Below, piece after piece: positions 10,001-18,569 of a stretch of DNA of 64,000 bases (position 1 is the first letter of the stretch; the number at the start of each line of letters is the position of its first letter). The translations under genes and the position numbers were made by a program. Under the pieces are notes generated by a model. The model worked only from the letters and a program-made list of their open reading frames with translations. It was not told the DNA's origin and made no database searches. This DNA comes from Algibacter sp045066735 (GTDB lineage: Bacteria; Bacteroidota; Bacteroidia; Flavobacteriales; Flavobacteriaceae): assembly GCF_045066735.1 (NCBI RefSeq), contig NZ_JBISHH010000024.1, forward strand, positions 682,001 to 746,000. The letters run 5' to 3'.

Positions 10001-10752
10001 TAAAATACAGTACACTATCTTTTGCACCTTCTTTAAATTGGCGAGGTAAAATGGGAGGCCACTTCAAGGTGAGCCTAAGTTACGAGGCTATAGAGGTCGA
10101 AGAGTCTACAGATAGATTCATTAATACGTTTTATGTTGAAAACGGTGAAGATAATAACAAGAAATTTGCAGGTGTAGATGCTCTGTATCAATTCCAAAAT
10201 AGAGATAATGAAGCGTTCCCAACTATGGGGATGCAAACCAGTTTACAAGTAGGGTATAAAACAAATGTAGATGACTCTAGAGGTTTTGGATATTTAATTC
10301 CAGAACTTGGTTTCGACTATAAATTAATTCCTAGTGGACAATTGGTTTTGGCAACAAATATAAAGGCGCATTTAATTTTTGGTGATGAATTTGAATTTTA
10401 TCAAGCCGCAAGTTTAGGAGGAGATAATGGGTTGCGAGGTTATCGAAATGAAAGGTTTTCTGGTAAAAATGCTTTTTATCAAAGTACCGATTTACGTTTA
10501 AACCTAACTAAACTTCGTACAGCCTTACTGCCATTGCATATTGGGGTTTATGGAGGTTTCGATTATGGTCGTGTTTGGATTGATAATAATTTGGTTTTAG
10601 ATAATAATACCACCTTTAATTCTAATACATGGAACACTTCTATTGGCGGTGGTGTGTTTGCAAATGCTGCAAACGTTATGACTCTAAACTTATCGGCCTT
10701 TAATAGTGACGACGGCTTGCGTTTCGCTTTTAAAGTTGGTTTTGGTTTCTAA
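7048..10752 (+). CDS. Lipoprotein: metallophosphatase + kinase-like region + BamA-like barrel
   Basis: A 1234-residue envelope protein. Residues 1-20 are a lipoprotein signal ending in NAC (C20). Residues 42-330 are a calcineurin-type phosphoesterase: D49 in VGDAGN, GDN at 82-84, GNHD at 124-127, HH at 222-223 and GHEH at 292-295. Residues 420-760 have no obvious relation to either end, yet hold a Gly-rich GGGHQSKS stretch (434-441), a basic strand YVMRALRK (452-459), the GDWDRHTDQW motif (596-605) and PRDRDQAF (624-631). These resemble the ATP-binding and catalytic loops of atypical (PI4K/Fam20/HipA-like) kinases. Residues 900-1234 are rich in alternating beta strands and include a GGDNGLRGY motif, as in BamA/Omp85 barrels, and end in Phe. 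The first and last domains are secure; the kinase-like call is inference. Confidence 0.85.
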   Translation: MTKTLRYIILSLSVFFINACATYKTQINDVSNAQFPNKEIAYSFYLVGDAGNSPMGSESDGLRAFREEINKAPEQSMVLFLGDNIYPKGLPKKGEKGREFAEYQLKIQTQAVKDFKGETIFIPGNHDWYSNGLKGLKRQENYIEDALGKNTFLPEDGCPIEKVEISDDIEMIIVDTEWYLANWDKHPTINDDCEIKTRSRFFEELESLIKKARGKSTIIAMHHPMFTNGLHGGEYDFKSHMQPLPVLGTLKNVLRETIGVSPEDIQNKRYNELQKRVVTLAQENDKVILVSGHEHNLQYFEKYNLAQIVSGAGSKSTPTHNVVDAFSASVPGYARLDVFKDGSSFVRFYSAKEDKVIFQTEVHGPDKKLDESAFEDSFAKTKKASIYSDQEVDKSGFHKAIWGDRYREFYGAKVEAPVVNLDTMFGGLTPSRKGGGHQSKSLQLKDKTGKRYVMRALRKSATVYLQAMAFKDQYIADEFDDTVTESILLDFYTGSHPYAPFVTGTLSDAVNLFHTNPTIYYVPKQKALIGFNDDFGDELYMIEEHVSDGHGDVASFGFSNKIESTTDLMKKLRKDEKYKVDEVSFLRARLFDMVIGDWDRHTDQWRWAEFENKETGEVIYKPIPRDRDQAFSIMGDGGLMEVATRIIPSLKLMEGFNDDIRNVKGFNFSPYSLDMTLLNETSRAQWESEIKFIQTNLTAAVIDDAFTHFPKEVQGESTIEMKRVLLERVKNLSRFGMEYYKILNDCAVVTGTDKDDLFEIERLPNGETRLTVSRIKDGEKGIVIFDKTYSNDDTKEIWVYGLDDEDEFHAFGEGDHLIKVRLIGGQNNDTYNIENGKKLVFYDYKSKKNTIEVNHGRKKLTDDYDTNVYDFAKLKNSTNQFVPVLGANPDDGVKIGFLNTLTNYGFESNPFSSQHTFGASYYFATSGFDFEYTGEFSNVVGKWNLGLNAKVTSPNYAINFFGYGNSTPNLNADDEDNYSLDYNRVKYSTLSFAPSLNWRGKMGGHFKVSLSYEAIEVEESTDRFINTFYVENGEDNNKKFAGVDALYQFQNRDNEAFPTMGMQTSLQVGYKTNVDDSRGFGYLIPELGFDYKLIPSGQLVLATNIKAHLIFGDEFEFYQAASLGGDNGLRGYRNERFSGKNAFYQSTDLRLNLTKLRTALLPLHIGVYGGFDYGRVWIDNNLVLDNNTTFNSNTWNTSIGGGVFANAANVMTLNLSAFNSDDGLRFAFKVGFGF

Positions 10753-10760
10753 AGAGGGTA

Positions 10761-11606
10761 TTAGTTTAAGTTAAATTCATATAGATTGCCATCACTACCA
10801 TGGGCTTTCTCATCGGTAATGTATAGTGTGTTATTGTCCTTAAAGCAAATACTTTCTTTTTGCGATATACGGCCATTAATAGGGATTTCGGTAGCAGTTC
10901 CGTTGAAAAAGTTATCATTTTCAAAGTCTGTAAATAGCCATACTGATTTAGGGCTTAATAGCACCATAGATTTTCCGTTACTGCTAATGTCTGCCGATGT
11001 TATCCAGCAATCCATATCATTACAAGTATCAAAGGTTCCTAGTAGCTCGGCAACATGCTTTCCTTTTTTTGCAGGAACTTTATAGAGAGAGGTTTTTCCA
11101 AAATCGTTTTTAACACGGCTTTTAGTGAACAAATAAAAATTGTTTTTATGATAGAAAAAAGCTTCACAATCAAAATATAAATTTTTATTTTTAGGAGGAA
11201 ATTTTTCTTGGTTTGGGTAGCTAAAAGAAATACGATCAATATCAACTTTACCTTTATCATTCAAGGCTTTCTTTTTTACCTTTAATATAGATAAGTTTTT
11301 GCGTTTACTATCATTGTTGCCAAAATCGCCAATGTAAAGGTTGCCTTCTTCATCAGAGGTTAAATCTTCCCAGTCGTTGTTTTTTGCATCTATTTTTATT
11401 TCTTCTTTAATATTTCCTTTGGCTGAAACACCATAAAGTTTTGGCGAATTTCCACCATCGTTAAGCATCCAGATATAGTCGGAGTTTACTGTGGTTTCCG
11501 TTCCAGAAACTTCATCTAAAGATTTAGGTAGTTCTGCTAGAAATTTAATATTTGCGTTTTCGCAACTTGCACTAAGGATTAATAATGATATTATAAGTTT
11601 GTTCAT
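10761..11606 (-). CDS. Putative propeller-like lipoprotein of unknown function
   Basis: I do not recognise a named family. The 281-residue protein opens with a short hydrophobic signal ending in SASC (C15), so it is probably a lipoprotein. The body has repeated short motifs typical of beta-propellers: YIWMLNDGGN, GNLYIGDFGNN, YFDCEAFFY and NTLYITDEK. These are spaced as in soluble six-bladed propellers that bind ligands or ions. The gene is convergent with the metallophosphatase-barrel gene (8 bp apart) and is 48 bp from the divergent FAD oxidoreductase. Its function is unknown. Gene reality is well supported by length and clean ends. Confidence 0.75.
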   Translation of the reverse strand: MNKLIISLLILSASCENANIKFLAELPKSLDEVSGTETTVNSDYIWMLNDGGNSPKLYGVSAKGNIKEEIKIDAKNNDWEDLTSDEEGNLYIGDFGNNDSKRKNLSILKVKKKALNDKGKVDIDRISFSYPNQEKFPPKNKNLYFDCEAFFYHKNNFYLFTKSRVKNDFGKTSLYKVPAKKGKHVAELLGTFDTCNDMDCWITSADISSNGKSMVLLSPKSVWLFTDFENDNFFNGTATEIPINGRISQKESICFKDNNTLYITDEKAHGSDGNLYEFNLN

Positions 11607-11654
11607 CTAAGCTTTAAAATTTAAAATAGTAAATTTACTGAGTTTTTTATACTT

Positions 11655-12866
11655 ATGAAGGAATACAATGTTATAATTATTGGTGGAGGTGCCGCAGGTT
11701 TTTTTAGTGCCGTTAATATTGCGGAACAAAACCCGCATTTAAAAGTGGCTATTTTAGAACGTGGTGGTGAAGTACTAACCAAAGTGAAGATTTCTGGTGG
11801 CGGTCGCTGTAATGTAACGCATGCTGAATTTATGCCTGATGAATTAGTTAAAAACTATCCGCGTGGGGAAAAAGAATTGCGAGGGCCATTTCATCAATTT
11901 ATGACGGGAGACACCATAGAGTGGTTTGAAAATAGAGGTGTGCCTCTTAAAATTGAGGATGATGGACGTATGTTTCCTGAAAGCAATTCTTCGCAAACCA
12001 TTATCGATTGTTTTTTAGATGAAGCTGAAAAGCATGGTGTAGAGGTTTTAAAGAATCACGCTGTAAAGTCAATAAAGCATTTAGAAGCTCATTATAAAAT
12101 AGAAACAACGCAAGGCGATTTTTCAGCTGAAAAAATTGTGGTTGCAACAGGAAGTAATCCGAAAATATGGAAACTTTTAGAAAGTCTAGGTCATACAGTT
12201 GCACAGCCTGTGCCATCGCTGTTTACGTTTAATATTAAAGACGACCGTATTACCGATATTCCTGGTGTTGTCGCTTTAAATGTTGAGATAACCGTTACAG
12301 ACACTAATTTATGGAGTGAAGGTCCGTTGCTTATTACGCATTGGGGAATGAGTGCGCCTGCAATTTTAAAGTTGTCGGCTTTTGGTGCAATAGAATTAGC
12401 TAAAAGAGATTATAAGTTTGCCATTGAAGTTAATTTTATCCGTCAGGATTTTGATGTTTGTATGGATGCTTTAAAAATCTTAAAACTCGATTTAGCCAAG
12501 AAAACTGTATTTAAATCTACACAGTTTGATTTACCTAAACGCCTTTGGCATAAACTGGTTTTAGCAGCGCAAATGACCGAAGATACGCGTTGGGCAGATT
12601 TAAATAAAATGCAATTGGAAGCTTTGGCTAACCAACTTACTACTGCTATATTTAATGTTGATGGGAAAAGTACTTTTAAGGAGGAATTTGTAACGGCAGG
12701 TGGTGTAAATTTAAAAGAGGTTAACTTTAAAACTTTTGAAAGTAAAAAACACGAAAACCTTTATTTTGCTGGTGAAGTTTTAAATATTGATGCTGTAACC
12801 GGAGGTTTTAATTTTCAGAATGCTTGGACGAGTGGTTTTATTGTGGCTAAAGCCATTACTGCATAA
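11655..12866 (+). CDS. FAD-dependent oxidoreductase, HI0933/BaiN type
   Basis: This 403-residue flavoprotein has the N-terminal dinucleotide-binding motif IIIGGGAAGFF (residues 7-17), the SGGGRCNVTHA signature characteristic of the HI0933/BaiN family, and the C-terminal FAD-contact stretch FAGEVLNIDAVTGGFNFQNAWTSG region (373-397). Family members are annotated as aminoacetone oxidases or as flavoproteins acting on conjugated double bonds, but most have no assigned substrate. It has no signal peptide. It is divergent from the propeller-like lipoprotein and convergent with the glycosyltransferase gene; nothing nearby narrows the substrate. Confidence 0.92.
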   Translation: MKEYNVIIIGGGAAGFFSAVNIAEQNPHLKVAILERGGEVLTKVKISGGGRCNVTHAEFMPDELVKNYPRGEKELRGPFHQFMTGDTIEWFENRGVPLKIEDDGRMFPESNSSQTIIDCFLDEAEKHGVEVLKNHAVKSIKHLEAHYKIETTQGDFSAEKIVVATGSNPKIWKLLESLGHTVAQPVPSLFTFNIKDDRITDIPGVVALNVEITVTDTNLWSEGPLLITHWGMSAPAILKLSAFGAIELAKRDYKFAIEVNFIRQDFDVCMDALKILKLDLAKKTVFKSTQFDLPKRLWHKLVLAAQMTEDTRWADLNKMQLEALANQLTTAIFNVDGKSTFKEEFVTAGGVNLKEVNFKTFESKKHENLYFAGEVLNIDAVTGGFNFQNAWTSGFIVAKAITA

Positions 12867-12887
12867 AAATATACACTAAAAGGGTTA

Positions 12888-13739
12888 TTATCTCTTAAAC
12901 TTACTCAAAATACCTTTCCAGCGTAGATCTCGAATAAACTCACCTTCTTCAACAGATACTAAAGGTGTGATATTTTCATTTTTAGCTTTAAAATAGCCCA
13001 ACATATAATCTTTAAGCAAGGTGAAACTTCCCTTTTTGTAAGCGAGTTTTACTGCAGAAATTAAAGTAATTGTAAAACCATAACGCATTTTGTACATGGC
13101 TTCTCCTTGAAGGTATTTGGAAGCTTTGTTATAGCTAATCCCTGTGGGTTTTAGGTGTTTTACATGCAGAGATTCATCGGTTAAAAGTTCCCAACCATAA
13201 TATTTTGCAAGTAACTCATCGACGGTGTCCCAGCCCATAGATGGTTTTAATTCCCCTATTTGTAAGAAACAAGATTTTCGATAAGCTTTTAAAGCACCAC
13301 GAATATGGTCTTTATTGGTTAAGTTTTCTAAAACCCAATCGTTGTTTTTTTCTATGTAGCAAAATCCAGCTACCATACCAAGTTTGGTGTTCGCTTTAAA
13401 ATGCTTAGAAATTTGTTCTAAATAGTTCTCAGGAAAAATTAAATCGGCATCGAATTTACAAATGATGTCGTAATCTTCATCTAAAACTTCAAAACCTTTA
13501 TAGAAGGCATTTATAATTTTGGAACCAGGTAAATGTGCTTCGGAAGATTGATTGTTTACTAAAGTAATAAATTGATATTTTTCCGCGTAAGCATTAACAA
13601 TATTTCCTGTATTATCAGTTGAGTTATCATTAACAATTACTACGCGTTTTGGCAACAGAGTTTGGGTTGCCAAAGATTCTAAAGTGAGCCCGATAGAGCT
13701 TTCTTCGTTGTGCGCAGGGATTATTATGTGGATGTTCAA
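12888..13739 (-). CDS. Family 2 glycosyltransferase
   Basis: A 283-residue GT-A fold enzyme. It begins directly with the family pattern IIIPAHNEESSIGLTLESL, followed by the nucleotide-binding VVIVNDNSTDNT stretch and the metal-binding DAD at 97-99. GT2 enzymes transfer a sugar from a nucleotide-sugar to a lipid, glycan or small molecule. The acceptor cannot be inferred. There is no clear multi-span membrane region. It is last in a three-gene leftward cluster with a methyltransferase (59 bp upstream) and a KAS III-like enzyme, which suggests assembly of a glycosylated lipid or pigment. Confidence 0.9.
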   Translation of the reverse strand: MNIHIIIPAHNEESSIGLTLESLATQTLLPKRVVIVNDNSTDNTGNIVNAYAEKYQFITLVNNQSSEAHLPGSKIINAFYKGFEVLDEDYDIICKFDADLIFPENYLEQISKHFKANTKLGMVAGFCYIEKNNDWVLENLTNKDHIRGALKAYRKSCFLQIGELKPSMGWDTVDELLAKYYGWELLTDESLHVKHLKPTGISYNKASKYLQGEAMYKMRYGFTITLISAVKLAYKKGSFTLLKDYMLGYFKAKNENITPLVSVEEGEFIRDLRWKGILSKFKR

Positions 13740-13798
13740 CCGTTTAAAATTTAAGATTCAAAGTTAAACTTATTTATTTCGATTTAGAATGGAATAGC

Positions 13799-14320
13799 CT
13801 AAATTCTTTCAGCATAAACAATATAGTAACGCGGAGTAAAGCGTCTTAAAATAGGGCGAATTCCTAATTTTTTAGGTGGGTTTGTCCATTTTTTACGATC
13901 TATAATTTTCCAACCGGCCTTCTCTAGAAGCCAATCGAATTGCCAATCTTCAAACTCATGATAATGACGATCTAGCATATCTGTTTTACTTCTATATGCT
14001 GAAGAAAACCATAATTTTAACGGCACACTTGCTACTAGTTTATCACCTTTAATAGCTTTTAAAGCCGTGTAAGGTGAAAGTAAATGTTCGAAAATTTCGA
14101 AAGCTGTTACAACGCTAGCTTCGGTGTTTGTAATGGTTGAGGTGTCTTCATCTAAATCTTCTCCTTTGGTGTTTTCTACTGAAAAACCATGTTCTTCCAT
14201 TATTTTAGTAAATGGGTTTACAACTCCTAAATCTAAAATCGTTTCAGAGTTTGAAACATGTTTTTTTAAGAACTCTATAGTATGCTTAAAGCGTTTGTTA
14301 GGAAAACTATTTTCGTACAT
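13799..14320 (-). CDS. SAM-dependent methyltransferase (class I-like)
   Basis: A 173-residue protein with a short class I methyltransferase core: ETILDLGVVNPFTKIM corresponds to motif I, followed by an acidic segment and TAFEIFEHLLSP as the substrate-side strand. The Gly-rich motif is weaker than usual (DLGVVNP rather than DxGxGxG). It starts 2 bp after the KAS III gene stops, which implies translational coupling. The target is unknown. Similar small methyltransferases next to KAS III and GT2 genes recur in flavobacteria to my recollection, but no product is established. Confidence 0.78.
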   Translation of the reverse strand: MYENSFPNKRFKHTIEFLKKHVSNSETILDLGVVNPFTKIMEEHGFSVENTKGEDLDEDTSTITNTEASVVTAFEIFEHLLSPYTALKAIKGDKLVASVPLKLWFSSAYRSKTDMLDRHYHEFEDWQFDWLLEKAGWKIIDRKKWTNPPKKLGIRPILRRFTPRYYIVYAERI

Positions 14321-14322
14321 TA

Positions 14323-15381
14323 TTAATGTTTATAAACAATAGCATTAATATTCATACCTGCTCCTACACTGGCAAAAAGAATGATATCACCTTTGTTAAT
14401 TTCTTGATTTTCTAGTTGGCTTTTTAAAATAATATCGAATAATGTAGGCACTGTAGCAACACTAGAATTCCCTAGTTTAGCAATAGACATTGGCATAACA
14501 CCTTCTGGCATGTTTAAATCATAAAGTTTGAAGAAGCGTTTTACAATCGCCTCGTCCATTTTTTCGTTAGCTTGGTGTATCAGTACTTTCTTTACGTCTT
14601 TTATATCTACACCAGCTTCGTCTAAACAAGATTTCATGGCGAGTGGTACGTTTGTTAATGCAAATTCATAAATTTTACGACCATACATTTTTATATAGCG
14701 ACGATCTTCTTTTATATCGGGATTGTTGGTTTCTCCAAAATAAATGTAATGTGCTTCGTCTAAAGAATACGTTGCAGATTTGTGATTTAAAATTCCTCCG
14801 TCTTCATTGGTGGATTCAATAACAACGGCTCCTGCACCATCTCCATAAATCATGGAATCACGGTCGTGTGGATCTAGAATTCGAGATAACGTTTCTGCAC
14901 CAATAACTAAACATTTTTTTGCAATACCAGCTTTAATAAAAGCATTGGCCTGTATAACACCTTGTATCCAACCCGGGCAACCAAAAAGTAAATCGTAGGC
15001 AACACAGTTTGGGCTTTTTATGCGTAATAAATGTTTAACACGAGAGGCCATACTTGGTACGGTATCACTCTGGATGCTATCATGGCGCACATCGCCATAA
15101 TTATGAGCCACGATGATGTAATCGAGGTCTTCACGGTTAACTTTAGCGTTTTCAATAGCTTTTTCGGCCGCAAAAGAGGCTAGGTCTGATGTGTTTAAGT
15201 GATTCTTGGCATAACGACGTTCATCGATACCTGTAATGGCTTTAAATTTCCTAACGATAACCTCGTTGGGAGCATTTATTAAGGTGCCATCACTATTTAA
15301 AAATTCGTTACTGTGAAAATTTTCGTTTTTTTCAACATTATCAGGAATATAACTTCCTGTTCCGGTGATTTTAATATTCAT
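14323..15381 (-). CDS. 3-oxoacyl-ACP synthase III-like (KAS III / thiolase fold)
   Basis: This 352-residue enzyme carries the full KAS III catalytic triad: C135 in LLFGCPGW, H269 in LIHQANEK and N305 in AKLGNSSVAT. KAS III enzymes condense an acyl-CoA with malonyl-ACP. The sequence differs from typical housekeeping FabH in its long N-terminal insert (residues 20-45). It is clustered with a methyltransferase and a GT2 gene rather than with fatty-acid genes, which points to a specialised acyl chain, such as a lipid or pigment. It heads the leftward cluster 14-13 kb. Confidence 0.88.
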   Translation of the reverse strand: MNIKITGTGSYIPDNVEKNENFHSNEFLNSDGTLINAPNEVIVRKFKAITGIDERRYAKNHLNTSDLASFAAEKAIENAKVNREDLDYIIVAHNYGDVRHDSIQSDTVPSMASRVKHLLRIKSPNCVAYDLLFGCPGWIQGVIQANAFIKAGIAKKCLVIGAETLSRILDPHDRDSMIYGDGAGAVVIESTNEDGGILNHKSATYSLDEAHYIYFGETNNPDIKEDRRYIKMYGRKIYEFALTNVPLAMKSCLDEAGVDIKDVKKVLIHQANEKMDEAIVKRFFKLYDLNMPEGVMPMSIAKLGNSSVATVPTLFDIILKSQLENQEINKGDIILFASVGAGMNINAIVYKH

Positions 15382-15501
15382 ATGCTACTAATTCTTAATT
15401 GAAAAGGACTGCAATAAGAAAGTCCTCTTTACATCTCCATTTTCTTTATAAAAACCAAAAAGTATTATTCAATTTTCGAGTTCCTTTAATAACTAAATAA
15501 A

Positions 15502-15536
15502 CAAAAAATTGCCGATATGGTTTATATATCGGCAAT
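15502..15536 (-). terminator. Intrinsic terminator downstream of gcvP
   Basis: An 11-bp perfect inverted repeat (ATTGCCGATAT at 15508-15518, ATATCGGCAAT at 15526-15536, 7-nt loop) lies 63 bp past the gcvP stop. Read leftward it runs into a T-run (A-run at 15503-15507 on the plus strand). The gcvP gene reads leftward, so this fits its terminator and separates it from the KAS III cluster. Confidence 0.8.
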
Positions 15537-15598
15537 ATAAAATCTTATTAAAAAATATATAATTTATTTTCTTTTATTTTACGATGTTCAAAGGGTAT

Positions 15599-18448
15599 TT
15601 ATGCCTCCATATAAGCCTCTATAGGCGTACAAGAACATATTAAATTACGGTCACCGTAAGCATCATCTACACGACGAACACTTGGCCAGAATTTGTTTTC
15701 TCTTACGTAATCTAGCGGAAATGCTGCTGTTTCGCGCGAGTACGGAAAAATCCATTCGTCTGCTGTAATCATATCTAGCGTGTGTGGTGCATTTTTTAAA
15801 ACGTTGTTATCATCGTCTTTAGATACACTGTCTATTTCTTTTTTTATTGAGATCATAGCATCACAAAAACGATCAATTTCAGCTTTGCTTTCGCTTTCTG
15901 TTGGCTCAATCATAAGTGTTCCTGCAACAGGAAAAGAAACTGTTGGTGCATGGAAACCATAATCCATTAAACGTTTTGCAATGTCACTAACTTCTATGCC
16001 GTTTTCTTTAAATGGACGACAATCTACAATCATTTCGTGAGCTGCACGTCCGCGTTCTCCAGAGTATAATGTGTCGAAATTACCCTGTAAACGTTGTTTG
16101 ATGTAATTGGCATTTAAGATAGCGATTCTAGTCGATTCGGTTAAGCCTTCTGCGCCTAACATTTTTATGTAGCCATAAGAAATTAAGCAAGCTAAAGCTG
16201 AACCAAAAGGCGCTGCAGAAATTGCTGTAATGGCATTTTTACCACCCGTTTTTACAACAGGATTTCCTGGTAAAAAGGGAACAAGTTGTTTGGCAACACA
16301 AATTGGTCCAACACCTGGGCCACCACCGCCATGCGGGATAGCAAAGGTTTTGTGTAGGTTTAGGTGGCAAACATCTGCACCAATATTTCCTGGATTTGTT
16401 AAGCCTACTTGCGCGTTCATGTTGGCGCCATCCATGTAAACCTGACCACCGTTATCGTGAATAAGTTGGGTTATTTCTTTAATAGCCGACTCGTAAACGC
16501 CGTGCGTAGATGGATAAGTAACCATTAAGCAAGATAAATTATCTTTATGTAGTTCTGCTTTTTCGCGTAAATCGTCTACATCAATATTTCCTTCTGCCGT
16601 AGATTTTGTTACAACCACTTTCATACCAGCCATAACCGCACTTGCTGGATTTGTTCCGTGTGCAGAAGATGGTATTAAACAAATGTTTCTATGGTGGTCA
16701 TTACGTGATTCGTGATACGCTTTTATTACCATTAAACCAGCAAATTCACCTTGTGCACCAGAATTTGGTTGTAAAGATGTTGCTGCAAAACCAGTAATTT
16801 CGGTAAGTTGATCTTCTAGTTCTTTAATTACTGTTAAATAACCTTTGGCTTGTTTCGCAGGAACAAAAGGATGAATATTTGCCCATTTAAAAATACTTAA
16901 TGGCAACATTTCTGCGGCAGCGTTAAGTTTCATGGTACAAGAACCTAAAGAAATCATAGAGTGATTTAGTGATAAATCTTTACGCTCTAATAACTTAATG
17001 TAACGCATTAATTCGGTTTCCGAATGGTGTGTATTGAAAATATCACTTGTAAGAAATTCGGATTGGCGCTGTAATGTTTCTTCAATATTATTTGAAGGTT
17101 CTATCGAGGAAATGGTAATTGTCTTTTTGTCTGCTGCTTTGGCAAAAACAGAAATTAAATAATTAATATCTCTAATTGACGTGGTTTCGTTTATAGAAAT
17201 AGTAACCGTTTTTTTATCTGGGTAGTATAAGTTCACCTTTTTATCTGTGGCTGCCTTTTTGATTTTTTTCGCTTTAGTTTTTATTTGAAGCGTATCAAAA
17301 TAAGACGAATTAACCTGTTGATAGCCTAATTTCTCTAACGCGCTAGCTAAAGTGGCTGTTTTGTTATGCACTTTATTAGCTATATGGGATAAGCCTTTTG
17401 GTCCATGATACACGGCATACATACTTGCCATAACGGCTAAAAGTACTTGTGCTGTACAAATATTTGATGTGGCTTTATCTCGCTTAATATGTTGTTCTCT
17501 GGTTTGCAATGCCATACGTAATGCACGGTTGCCATTGGCGTCTTTAGTAACACCAATAATACGCCCTGGAAGATCACGTTTGTAAGCTTCTTTAGTAGCA
17601 AAGTAAGCGGCGTGAGGACCTCCGTAACCCATTGGTATCCCGAAGCGTTGTGTGGTTCCAAGAACAACATCTGCTCCAAATTTACCTGGAGCTTCTAGTT
17701 TTACTAAGCTTAAAATATCGGCAGCTACAGCTACTTTAATTCTGCTATTATTCGCTTTAGAAATAAAAGATTTTATATCGGTAATTTGACCGTCTTTTCC
17801 TGGATATTGTAAAATAGCACCAAAAAAATCATCGGAAAATGCGAAATCTTTTTCGCATCCAACAACAAGCGCAATACCAATTGGGTTTGCTCTAGTTTTT
17901 AATAAAGATAGCGTTTGTGGTAGTATGTTCTCAGAAACAAAAAACTTGTTAACTCCTGCTTTTTTCTGATCACGTTCTCTAACTGCAAATAGTAAGCTCA
18001 TGGCTTCGGCTGCAGCAGTACTTTCGTCTAACAAAGATGCGTTTGCAATTTCCATTCCTGTTAAATCAATAACCATGGTTTGGTAATTTAAAAGCGCCTC
18101 GAGTCTGCCTTGAGCAATTTCGGCTTGGTAAGGTGTGTAAGCCGTATACCAACCTGGGTTTTCTAATATATTACGCTGGATTACTGCAGGTAAAATAGTA
18201 GGGTGGTAGCCTAAGCCAATATAGGTTTTGTAGGCTTTGTTTTTTTTCGATAACTCATGAATATGCAGTAAATACTCATGTTCCGTCATGGGTTCGTCTA
18301 AATTTAATCCTTTTTTTAAACGAATATCATCTGGCACAGTTTCGTATATAAGCTGATCTAAAGAATCGGCACCAATGGTTGTTAACATTTTATTTTGGTC
18401 ATCTGCTCTAGGACCAATATGACGCAAAGCGAAAGCGTTTGTATTCAT
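15599..18448 (-). CDS. gcvP: Glycine dehydrogenase (decarboxylating), P protein
   Basis: GcvP is the PLP-dependent P protein of the glycine cleavage system: it decarboxylates glycine and passes the aminomethyl group to lipoyl-GcvH. The 949-residue length matches the single-chain form. It starts RHIGPR near the N-terminus (the family's opening), and the PLP-binding lysine lies in the HLNLHKTFAIPHGGGGPG segment around residue 700. The end SCTPIEAYMEA-type tail is also typical. No gcvH or gcvT lies in this window, so the other subunits are elsewhere, which is common in flavobacteria. It has its own terminator and a possible -7 box on the minus strand at 18476-18483. Confidence 0.98.
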   Translation of the reverse strand: MNTNAFALRHIGPRADDQNKMLTTIGADSLDQLIYETVPDDIRLKKGLNLDEPMTEHEYLLHIHELSKKNKAYKTYIGLGYHPTILPAVIQRNILENPGWYTAYTPYQAEIAQGRLEALLNYQTMVIDLTGMEIANASLLDESTAAAEAMSLLFAVRERDQKKAGVNKFFVSENILPQTLSLLKTRANPIGIALVVGCEKDFAFSDDFFGAILQYPGKDGQITDIKSFISKANNSRIKVAVAADILSLVKLEAPGKFGADVVLGTTQRFGIPMGYGGPHAAYFATKEAYKRDLPGRIIGVTKDANGNRALRMALQTREQHIKRDKATSNICTAQVLLAVMASMYAVYHGPKGLSHIANKVHNKTATLASALEKLGYQQVNSSYFDTLQIKTKAKKIKKAATDKKVNLYYPDKKTVTISINETTSIRDINYLISVFAKAADKKTITISSIEPSNNIEETLQRQSEFLTSDIFNTHHSETELMRYIKLLERKDLSLNHSMISLGSCTMKLNAAAEMLPLSIFKWANIHPFVPAKQAKGYLTVIKELEDQLTEITGFAATSLQPNSGAQGEFAGLMVIKAYHESRNDHHRNICLIPSSAHGTNPASAVMAGMKVVVTKSTAEGNIDVDDLREKAELHKDNLSCLMVTYPSTHGVYESAIKEITQLIHDNGGQVYMDGANMNAQVGLTNPGNIGADVCHLNLHKTFAIPHGGGGPGVGPICVAKQLVPFLPGNPVVKTGGKNAITAISAAPFGSALACLISYGYIKMLGAEGLTESTRIAILNANYIKQRLQGNFDTLYSGERGRAAHEMIVDCRPFKENGIEVSDIAKRLMDYGFHAPTVSFPVAGTLMIEPTESESKAEIDRFCDAMISIKKEIDSVSKDDDNNVLKNAPHTLDMITADEWIFPYSRETAAFPLDYVRENKFWPSVRRVDDAYGDRNLICSCTPIEAYMEA

Positions 18449-18475
18449 TACAGTTACAATTTGTTATAGATTTCG

Positions 18476-18483
18476 CAAAAATA
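18476..18483 (-). promoter_or_regulatory. Candidate gcvP -7 element
   Basis: On the minus strand this reads TATTTTTG, an exact match to the Bacteroidetes -7 consensus TAnnTTTG, 28 bp before the gcvP start codon. I see no good TTG at the -33 position, so confidence is limited. Confidence 0.4.
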
Positions 18484-18532
18484 AATAATAATTGATGTTT
18501 TATATGGAAGAAAGCGGAAAGTTTTTAACCAT

Positions 18533-18565
18533 TTGGAGGTGTTATCAACAGTTTGTTTATTTTTG
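18533..18565 (+). promoter_or_regulatory. Candidate promoter of the UbiA-like gene, near-leaderless
   Basis: TTG at 18533-18535 and TATTTTTG at 18558-18565 are separated by 22 nt, within the range for the Bacteroidetes primary sigma factor (TTG ... TAnnTTTG). The ATG at 18570 follows only 4 nt after the box, so a transcript from here would start at or next to the start codon and be leaderless. This promoter placement is the reason for choosing 18570 over the more upstream in-frame ATG at 18492. Confidence 0.5.
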
Positions 18566-18569
18566 CGAT

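Noticed and set aside
18492..18569. Upstream start of the UbiA-like gene at 18492
   Set aside because: The extra 26 residues overlap the TTG/TAnnTTTG promoter and lack similarity to membrane segments; 18570 is favoured.
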